A DNA stretch of 64,000 nt from Diatrype stigma. Lineage: Eukaryota; Ascomycota; Sordariomycetes; Xylariales; Diatrypaceae. Below, in pieces: positions 56,601 through 64,000 of this stretch (positions are counted from its first letter, which is position 1; each line of letters starts with the position of its first letter). Under the pieces are notes generated by a model. The model had not been told where the DNA came from and did no database searches. It worked only from the letters and a program-made list of their open reading frames with translations. The stretch spans positions 1-64,000 of the forward strand of contig JAKJXP020000097.1 of assembly GCA_022225965.2 (NCBI GenBank). Direction: 5' to 3'. The translations under genes and the position numbers were made by a program.

Positions 56601-58049
56601 CAGCCATGAACCGGATATACGCACCTTTCATTCTCATGATTGTCCGTCCATACACTTAGTTAGTTCCCTGGCCTTTCGATTGAATGTGCGCTTATTCCGT
56701 TCATTTCTAGGTACATATACTGTAGACAAGAGATTCACTAGATCTCCACGACTTCCTACAACCGAAGGAGTCGGCCTACCTGTACTTGAGGTGCTTATCT
56801 CGAAGACACAAGAAGGCGAATACCCACCTACAGCACTATATGACCCAATACATGCTTGTTTTTCGGTACAGTACCTGATAATACGAAGTACTATCCGAGT
56901 TTGACCCCTATAAGTTAGGTCGGCCGCCGGTAAGTCCAGCGTCGAGCTCGTGATTGAGCCCTTCCTTTCCCCTATTTGTCCATGAGTGGTGTAATGCCTA
57001 CACAGTATACGAGGTACCTTGACGGATGGTTATGTGTACCTGTGCCCATACGTGTATGTATGATGCATTCCAGCCAGCCGTGTCAGCCGTGTGTAGACAA
57101 TACACCCGACGCGGGGTGATACATACATGCACTGGCTGGAGGATTCCAGGGCTGCCAGGAAAGTCACCTGCCTGCAGTACCTAGAAGATCAAGGGCGTAC
57201 ATGTACCTACTGATACTATCTATTATCTACCTATGTATTCATCACCTGGCTTCCTTCCCCAGTTGGAAAGCCACCTGCAGACTTGGAACACAATGCGCTA
57301 ACCGAGTAAGCTATAGACAGGTGTAATTGGTGGCACAACACAATACTTCGTACTCGGGCTTTTGCTTGCCTGAACGGTGTCCTAAACTTTAGGTACTTGC
57401 CTAGCAATAGTTACTGCCACCTAGGTGTGTGATACTGACCCGGATTGTATATCCGCTAAACCCACCCAACGATTCCTTCTGGCCTCAGTCCTTCTTGAAG
57501 CGGCTACTTTTAAGCCACAAACTACATGGGCACTTGCTAAACAAGGAAGGGGGTCAGCAAAGAAAGAAAAGCAAAAGAAAGAGGCACAGTTAGCCGTCAG
57601 CCAGTGAGCGGTTGACGCCCTGAAACACTAGGAAGAGTAATCTGGCGCTGCGTGAACATTCAGTCTGCCTACCAGCCCGCCAGCCAGCCAGCCCGCATTC
57701 CCGTCTGACGTCGAAAGCCCTGTTGGAACTAAGGTACAATACAGAACAAGTACCTGTAGTTAACGCGCCGTGTTATTGCTTGGTGATCGGGGGTACAACC
57801 TAACTACCTGAGAACAGGGAACAGTCAAACAAACGGCTTGCTGCAGTGTCAAGTGTGTCCAGGGCTGCTGGACTGGTTCTTTCATCCATTCCCATTCTCA
57901 CCCCTGGCCTCTGCACCTGCCACCAAACATAGCGTACATACATACATACATACATACATACCTACCTACCTACCTACCTACCTACCTACCCAAGGTAGGT
58001 ACCTACCCGCAGACATACTACATACATAGTACCTACAGGCCACCCAATA
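53643..58049. other. Large gene-free interval, 4.4 kb
   Basis: This is the longest stretch without a gene after the subtelomere. Open frames up to 161 codons (54052-54537, minus) show no recognisable domain and no supporting start context. CCTAGG palindromes are frequent (54717, 54768, 55260, 55472, 57419), a tRNA-like D-arm occurs near 57300, and a tetranucleotide microsatellite ends it. It may hold long regulatory sequence for the GH17 gene or an unrecognised non-coding RNA. Confidence 0.5.
57935..57990. repeat. TACA then CCTA tetranucleotide microsatellite
   Basis: About six TACA units pass directly into eight CCTA units, 60 bp upstream of the GH17 start codon, so probably in its 5' leader. 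Confidence 0.95.
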
Positions 58050-60590
58050 ATGGGCAGCCACCGTCGCTATTCTGTCGACTTTAACCCTGGAGAAAGCGAA
58101 CCCCTCGACAATCCGAACAACGACACTTACAACCACGCCCACACTCATTCCAACACCAACACCAACACCCACATCCACACCCGTTCACCACATCGACGGG
58201 CACACGATCGTTCTACTAGTCGGCGTCGCCATCGCAAGCAACCGGAACCGGAGCAGCAGTCAGGCCAATACAGCCAAACTCAATTTCCGCAGCATTCGCC
58301 TGAGAGATCGCAACAAGGACGAAGACGAGAACAAGGACATTCGCTACCACCAGAACAACAATTGCCCAACTACCCACCGCTATCGGGATCGCGCCCAGAC
58401 ACGTCGACATCTCGGCATCAATTGAGACACGGTAGAAGGAGCAGCAGAAGTCCGCAAAAAGCTGCCATCGGCACTACTGGTCCCGCCGAACCTGGCACAG
58501 GTGTGGGAGTTGGGGCCGGAGTAAGGAGAGCAGAAGCAGAAGTAGCACCAATCCCACCACCGCACCGTGGAACTAGCCGACAATCTTGGGGGGCCGACAG
58601 TAGGGGATCATACCGAGCAGCAAGAACAACAGGAGACGCTGCATCACCAACACGGCCATCTCTAGGAGTAGTGGACAATATCACCTTCGGCGCCGATAAA
58701 TCCAGTAAGGCTGCTGCCGGGGACATACCAGCTTTGGCTTATTCTAGCGCAGCGAGAACCCCGCGAGAGAGCGGAGTCGGCGCCATGAACGGTTACGACC
58801 AACACCAACAGCCCCCTCTACAGCAGCCGTACCCGCAGTCTTACCAGAGGGCGCAACCCCAATCATCTCCCTACGAACAATCAACCGACCCTAGTGATGA
58901 TTATAGTGGTGGTGGCTATGATCTCGGGGGCTACGACCGCAGTGGCGGCTACGACGCGTCGCCGTCACCAGGTTACGGGTCTGGCTATGCCAGTGGACAC
59001 GGGGCGTATGATGCCTCCTCTCACAGCTCACACAGCCTTGGACCCATGAGCGCCGCTGGCGCCTCAGGTACCGCGACGCCAACGAGAAGCCACCACAGTT
59101 ACCAGAGTTACGCTAGCGACCCCTTCGGAGACCCCCATTCCGTCTACAGCCAGCGAATGGATCCCTCACTTGGGAACTTGCATATCAACCCTAATGAAAT
59201 CGACGATGACGGTGATGATGGACTCGATTACCGTCGTCCGGCTCGGAATAGTATGCTGAGTACAGGTAATTCCAGCAATGGCGGAGCTGCTGCAGCTGCC
59301 GGTGCTGCAGGTGGCGCTGCGGCTGGTGGTGTCATCGGAGGGCTTGTGGGAAAGAGCCGCAACAGCCAAATCGGTTATAACCCCGTAGCGAATGCCGGTC
59401 CTGGAGGTGGTGCTTACGACCTGGGCAGCAGAGCAGAGAAGCCTTCCGACTGGGCTTCCAGCAAGAAGAAGATGAAGAAGTGGATCGTGATCATAGTCTT
59501 CGGGCTTATCATCCTCGGTGCCATAGTAGGCGGCGTGGTTGGGGGGATCGTGACCCAGAACAGAAAGGCTGGCCAGACAAGCCACAGTTCTCAGACGGCG
59601 GAAGATGACACTGCCAAGAACGGAGACCTCAACATTAACTCAGACGAGATCAAGGCATTGATGAACAATCCCGACCTCCACAAAGTTTTCCCCGGGGTTG
59701 ACTACACACCCATCAACGTGCAGTATCCCGACTGTCTCAAATCCCCGGCATCACAGAACAACGTCACCCGAGATGTCGCTGTACTCTCGCAACTTACCAA
59801 TACGATCCGCCTTTACGGGACAGACTGCAACCAGACCCAGATGACCATCCATGCCCTCAACCAATTGGAACTGAAGGATGACATCAAGATCTGGATGGGT
59901 GTATGGCAAGATGGGAACGACACTACGAACAAGCGCCAACTCGAAGAGATGTGGACCATTCTCGATACCTATGGTTCTTCGTACTTCAAGGGCATCATCG
60001 TAGCCAACGAGATCCTGTTTCGCAAAGAGATGACCACCACCGAGCTCGGCACACTGCTAGATAGTGTGCGTACCAATCTGAGCGACCATAACTGGGACCT
60101 TCCCGTAGCGACGAGCGACCTAGGCGATGACTGGACGTCTGAGCTAGCTCAGGTCAGCGACTACATCATGGCCAACATCCACCCCTTCTTCGCCGGAGTT
60201 AACGCGAAAACGGCGGCGAGCTGGACATACAGTTTCTGGCAGAACCACAATGAGCAATTTTTCAAGACCGACGCGACGAAGAACATCATCTCTGAGGTCG
60301 GCTGGCCTACCAAGGGTGGTACCGACTGTGGCACCGATACCATAACCGACTGTCCTGATGGCTCTGTCGCTGGCATCGACGAGCTGAACCAGCTCCTCGA
60401 CGACTGGGTCTGCCCAGCTCTCACGAACGGAACCGAGTACTTCTGGTTCGAGATGTTCGACGAGCCGTGGAAGATCCGCTTCAACACCGACGGCAAAGAG
60501 TGGGAGGACCAGTGGGGCATCATGGACGTGAACCGGAACCTGAAATCGGGCGTCAAGATTCCGGACTGCGGAGGCAAGACGGTTTCCTAG
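58050..60590 (+). CDS. btgC: Membrane-anchored GH17 glucan endo-1,3-beta-glucosidase (BtgC type)
   Basis: An 846-aa single-exon type II membrane protein that cuts cell-wall beta-1,3-glucan. The cytosolic N-terminal 475 residues are low-complexity: His/Asn/Thr repeats near 30-45, Gln/Pro/Arg-rich segments, Gly/Tyr/Ser repeats, and an Ala/Gly run near 410-430. One membrane helix (about 477-502, W-I-V-I-I-V-F-G-L-I-I-L-G) precedes the catalytic barrel. The proton donor is E654 in V-A-N-E-I-L-F and the nucleophile E749 in S-E-V-G-W-P-T-K-G. Domain order and length match Aspergillus BtgC, which acts at growing tips and septa. The start ATG follows the microsatellite leader. Confidence 0.92.
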   Translation: MGSHRRYSVDFNPGESEPLDNPNNDTYNHAHTHSNTNTNTHIHTRSPHRRAHDRSTSRRRHRKQPEPEQQSGQYSQTQFPQHSPERSQQGRRREQGHSLPPEQQLPNYPPLSGSRPDTSTSRHQLRHGRRSSRSPQKAAIGTTGPAEPGTGVGVGAGVRRAEAEVAPIPPPHRGTSRQSWGADSRGSYRAARTTGDAASPTRPSLGVVDNITFGADKSSKAAAGDIPALAYSSAARTPRESGVGAMNGYDQHQQPPLQQPYPQSYQRAQPQSSPYEQSTDPSDDYSGGGYDLGGYDRSGGYDASPSPGYGSGYASGHGAYDASSHSSHSLGPMSAAGASGTATPTRSHHSYQSYASDPFGDPHSVYSQRMDPSLGNLHINPNEIDDDGDDGLDYRRPARNSMLSTGNSSNGGAAAAAGAAGGAAAGGVIGGLVGKSRNSQIGYNPVANAGPGGGAYDLGSRAEKPSDWASSKKKMKKWIVIIVFGLIILGAIVGGVVGGIVTQNRKAGQTSHSSQTAEDDTAKNGDLNINSDEIKALMNNPDLHKVFPGVDYTPINVQYPDCLKSPASQNNVTRDVAVLSQLTNTIRLYGTDCNQTQMTIHALNQLELKDDIKIWMGVWQDGNDTTNKRQLEEMWTILDTYGSSYFKGIIVANEILFRKEMTTTELGTLLDSVRTNLSDHNWDLPVATSDLGDDWTSELAQVSDYIMANIHPFFAGVNAKTAASWTYSFWQNHNEQFFKTDATKNIISEVGWPTKGGTDCGTDTITDCPDGSVAGIDELNQLLDDWVCPALTNGTEYFWFEMFDEPWKIRFNTDGKEWEDQWGIMDVNRNLKSGVKIPDCGGKTVS

Positions 60591-62235
60591 GAGAGAGTAC
60601 AGAGTATGAAGACCATCCGGGGTCTTTGGAAATGATTAACGCTCCATCTAGGCTGGGACATGAGTCCAGTCGAGAACTGATACATATCTCGACTACAAAG
60701 CATGGCGATTTATGAGTGAAGTAATGATACGGTGGCATATTGCATAATTGGCAGGCGACATAGCGAGGGAATCACACCACCGGCGGTCAAATAGACGGAG
60801 TCCTACAGGCAGTACACGTGGACGGGACGACTCCTTCTAATTGCTACGTACGCAGATGATGACGAAAGGGAAAAGGGACAACGACGGGAGGGTTTTCTTC
60901 GATTTTTTCATTTCAGGGCGAAACGGAGTGTCGGTTGGACATATTGTTAGAATATTTGGCTGTGAAATCTTCACAACAAGGTCTCATATAGCCACGGTTG
61001 CTGCATATGCTCTCATCTGCGGCCATAACGCTATACTCGAGGGGAGCAATGCAAAAGTGGCTCACATAGAGACGAGACGAGACGAGCTGAGGGAAAGGGA
61101 GGGAGGGGTGGCAAGACGGTGCAAAGATGAAATGTTCGGCATGAACGGATGGCTTTTGATGATTGTTTGATGGATTAGGAAGGCGATTAGATCCACCCTA
61201 TTGTATTATACGAAGAACTTTACTAACATACCTCTTGCTACGGCAGATTTTTCTTTTAAGTGAAGCATATGGGTGTTAAGTCGTTAGCATGCTGGGCCTT
61301 GAACCGATCCAATTTCGAATTATCACCAAGCCTGCGCCAGGTACGCAGCCGGGTATCTTACAGCTGTATGTTGTATGTATGAGTACGGGCATAAATGCCT
61401 ATGTGCGGGTGTTGTGTGCGATGTGAAGCACACTATCATTACTGGGGTCCGATTATTACCCTGCTAATTATGTATACAACCTACAACCAGAACCAAAGAT
61501 ATCCCATTCTATTCCGTCATGACGTTGAGTCAACGTACATAGGGCTTGGATTTCATGTTGTGGTTGATCACGCCGCAATTTTCCACAGGCTGAGTTATGC
61601 CATCTCATCCCATCCTAGGACTACCAAATAGATTTGAGGCGGGCGTAGCAAACAGCCAGTCTGCGCATGCCCCTTGAAAGAGGGGGGCAGGCGAGATGTG
61701 TCAGGGGGTGGTATAAGGGAAAGGTCAAAAGGAGTGTGTTTGTAACTAGATTGCAGGTACCTGTCCTTGTATAGACCCGTTTCTGAAGTAACAGGAAGGG
61801 GAGAGGCAGGAGAGAGGGGGGGGGGCGGGTTGACCTTCTACTACCCCGTTGATATGAGCGGCTCTAGACACATCGAAACAGATTGTTAGATAGCTACCTA
61901 GTTGACAACCAATCATGATACGAGAAAGCGATTATTTCAGGTCTCGTACGGTACCCATTTAGAAGCGAGCCTTGTCGCGACTATTGCAGGAAGAAGCATC
62001 TCTGGCCTATTCTACACTTCTAATAATATAGCAATCATGCAAGGATATGTACAGCGTGCTCGGTAAATGACCGACAAAGCGCAGTGGGAATCGCACCCCG
62101 TGAGGCTCCGTCTCAATATGCTCTCCCACGTTATTAAGGGTAAAGGTGCGAACAACAATCATGCATGAGTGCAACATCCAAAACAGGTACTGAACTGTGA
62201 ATCAGGTGAGAATGTCAACTCACCCAAGTAGCCAT
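60591..62235. other. Intergenic, 1.6 kb, with a tRNA-like relic
   Basis: This is convergent 3' space between the GH17 and TRP-like genes. It has G runs near 61817-61826 and GAGACGAGACGAG near 61073. No protein gene is seen. The tRNA-like sequence at 62079-62149 is listed separately. Confidence 0.5.
62079..62149 (-). pseudogene. tRNA-like relic
   Basis: The 71-nt minus-strand stretch carries several tRNA hallmarks. G-G-G-A-G-A-G-C resembles a 3' D-arm, and a 4-bp stem (TGAG/CTCA) encloses a 7-nt loop like an anticodon arm. GGTGCGATTCC differs by one base from the B-box consensus. The 5' D-arm strand (A box) and most acceptor-stem pairs are missing, so it is not a working tRNA. Chance similarity remains possible. 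Confidence 0.35.
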
Positions 62236-64000
62236 TCAAGACGCTGGGGGTTGATTCTCCGCGGGTTTTGGGTTTTCTGGGGCTGGTTCAGATGTGGACG
62301 CTCCTCCTGGCGAGGTTCCTTGGTTGGGAGATGGTGATAGATGCCCACTGCTGCTAGGACTGAGGGGATGGGGAGAAGGGCCATGGAGGGCTTGGAGGGT
62401 TTGACGGTCAAGCCCTGGTCGGACAACCTGAAACGATTTCTCCTTATGACTGTTAGGCTGACTCCCGGTAATCTTAGTCCACAGCCTCAAGGATGGAGTG
62501 GATTCTTGTTTGAGAGGGGCGGACGGCCTGGTTTTTGGGACGATGACCTTCGAAGAGGGAGGTGGGGACGCGTTGTAGAAGAGATCTGCTTCGCGGAATG
62601 AGTAGTCGCCCCATCGCGGACCCAAGGGCATGTCTCCGCCGCTGGATCTAGTAGATGACGTCCCGGAATTCGTTGTTGCCTCAGTTGAGCTCGAAGCTCG
62701 TGCTGTGTTCTGATATTGGTGTGATGCGCTCAAGTTTACGGCTGGATCGCGTCTAGTGGATGTGGGAGAGCTAGAGCTGAACGTGTCCGTGGACGGTGAC
62801 TCTGGTGGCGTGCTACCTTGTCGTTGAGAGGAAAGAACGGACGCGCTGGAACGAGATATGCGCGGCGGTCGGTAATAACGGTTTGGGGCTGTAGATTGTT
62901 GTCCATGGTGGTATGGAGTGGTGCTGGGGTTATCTGGTCCCGATGTTGTTCGGGCTGTTCGGGCTGGCCGCTGACGCCCCCCAAGCGTCTCTTTAGGCAC
63001 CCCAGTTTCCAGGGGTGAGACATTGTAGAACTCGGACAGGTTATTTCGAGAATTTCGCCGTCGGCGGAGTTGACGGAGGCCATATGCCTGATTGTTAAGT
63101 TCGTCAGTCCAGTTACATGCGCCGTCTAATTGTGTGAAAGGACTTACGTTGGGGAGTCGCGGTCTCCGTCGAGCAGCAGAGAGCTTCACCAAACTATATA
63201 CTATTGGGATGAGAAAGCCGAAGGCTAACATAGTGGCATGTATCGCGAGTATTGCATAGCCAATGACTGCCTTGGCAGTGTCCGAGCCTAGACCTGGTAT
63301 GAATGCCAGCATCAAGAACAAGCTGCAGAGCCTGGCTACTGCAGATGTTGTCCCGATAGAGAGGATCGAGTATGCCTGGAAAGCCATAATGGAAGCTAGC
63401 AGGACGATCTCGCAGAGGATGAGGGCTACCAGCTGGGCTACGGCAGAGATCTGGAGTCCGCCGATAGTCACCCCGCGGATGAAAGATAGGAGGAAGAGGA
63501 CCAACACGAAAGACTTCTCTTGCGTGGTGGTCGTAGTCCCCACCGGGGACATCTGACGATAACGGTTCGAGTTATCGAAGATGAGAATACCGAGGCTCCT
63601 GGTAGGGATCTGCCGCAGTAGCCAAGCAAATGCGATCAGGATAACGGCGATGAAGAGCGCGGCGAGGGTTGTGTGATACGCGGGCAATATCCCGGCATTA
63701 TCCAGCTGGTAGGTAGACAAAGCAACGAGTGGAAGCATGAAGTATGAAAGGACGCCACGAAACACGTGGTTGGATGTGTGTTGAAGGCCCGTCCAGGGCG
63801 AGTGTATGCGTGAGCTCGAGGTACGCTTCATGAACCGATAGGCTTCTAAGATAATGGCAGCAGCGAGAGCAATGATTCCGATGGAGACCACCATGTTCAT
63901 CCACGTACCCCATGTCAAGGGGGCGCCGACAACCTGGGTCATCAACTCCAAGCCAAAGGTTCCGCCGTAGGTTCCGTTAACCACGTAGATACCATCACTC
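62236..64000 (-). CDS. TRP/Flc-like channel or transporter, 5' end beyond window
   Basis: The frame stays open to the window edge and no ATG is present at 63984 (that codon is GTG), so the N-terminal part, usually a signal peptide and lipid-binding ML-like domain, lies outside. What is visible is the multi-pass membrane region with about eight to nine hydrophobic segments, as in fungal TRP-domain (PF06011) proteins. Their relatives Flc1-3 and Pkd2 affect ER FAD/calcium handling and cell-wall integrity. A 60-bp in-frame stretch at 63088-63147 has GTAAGT...AATCAG ends and is probably an intron, giving exons >64000-63148 and 63087-62236. The last 280 residues are Ser/Pro/Thr-rich and cytosolic. 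Confidence 0.8.
   Translation of the reverse strand, partial: SDGIYVVNGTYGGTFGLELMTQVVGAPLTWGTWMNMVVSIGIIALAAAIILEAYRFMKRTSSSRIHSPWTGLQHTSNHVFRGVLSYFMLPLVALSTYQLDNAGILPAYHTTLAALFIAVILIAFAWLLRQIPTRSLGILIFDNSNRYRQMSPVGTTTTTQEKSFVLVLFLLSFIRGVTIGGLQISAVAQLVALILCEIVLLASIMAFQAYSILSIGTTSAVARLCSLFLMLAFIPGLGSDTAKAVIGYAILAIHATMLAFGFLIPIVYSLVKLSAARRRPRLPNVSPFTQLDGACNWTDELNNQAYGLRQLRRRRNSRNNLSEFYNVSPLETGVPKETLGGRQRPARTARTTSGPDNPSTTPYHHGQQSTAPNRYYRPPRISRSSASVLSSQRQGSTPPESPSTDTFSSSSPTSTRRDPAVNLSASHQYQNTARASSSTEATTNSGTSSTRSSGGDMPLGPRWGDYSFREADLFYNASPPPSSKVIVPKTRPSAPLKQESTPSLRLWTKITGSQPNSHKEKSFQVVRPGLDRQTLQALHGPSPHPLSPSSSGHLSPSPNQGTSPGGASTSEPAPENPKPAENQPPAS

Noticed and set aside
1..64000. CRISPR arrays, prophage or bacterial-type defence systems
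   Set aside because: The window is clearly fungal nuclear DNA; the only arrays are the telomere, one short satellite and microsatellites, none with the repeat-spacer layout.

Overview
This window is the left end of a chromosome from a filamentous ascomycete (Pezizomycotina, probably a sordariomycete; the class is inference). It opens with a CCCTAA telomere array at base 1. Genes have short GT..AG introns of about 50-110 bp, and repeated DNA shows the CpA-to-TpA depletion expected of repeat-induced point mutation (RIP). The protein families present (Rds1, Spt8, a BtgC-like GH17 enzyme, an XPT1-like Stealth protein, a TRP/Flc-like channel) are typical of that group.

Layout. (1) 1-115 telomere. 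(2) 116-9700 is a strongly AT-rich, heavily mutated subtelomere with a 42-bp tandem repeat next to the telomere and one complete LTR retrotransposon (2175-9695, 151-bp LTRs, 5-bp target duplication GGCCT, minus orientation, Ty3/gypsy-type reverse transcriptase and integrase remnants). (3) 9.7-19.6 kb is a gene graveyard: an apparently intact butanediol-dehydrogenase-like gene next to a broken MFS drug transporter, a broken KR-ACP end of a polyketide synthase and a broken F-box gene, with one intact Ulp1-like (C48) gene between them. (4) From 19.6 kb conserved genes take over: a SWIM-RING protein, rds1, spt8, an acyltransferase-3, a Stealth-type phosphotransferase, a PGAP4-like glycosyltransferase, a 404-aa fungal orphan with one intron, a five-exon GH3 glycosidase, an amino-acid permease, a truncated transcription factor, a six-exon class III CoA-transferase, the GH17 glucanase and, running off the right edge, the TRP-like channel.

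Function. The 10-15 kb block (dehydrogenase, DHA2 exporter, PKS end) reads as the eroded remains of a secondary-metabolite locus. The 29-38 kb block places three membrane enzymes that could decorate cell-surface glycans or GPI anchors close together, and the right end adds a cell-wall glucanase and an Flc/TRP-type channel; a functional link is inference. I found no CRISPR array, rRNA gene, complete tRNA or clearly new multi-gene system. The most informative features are the dated decay history of the subtelomere, a Ulp1-like gene whose catalytic cysteine appears to be serine, and several exon structures that simple open reading frames hide.
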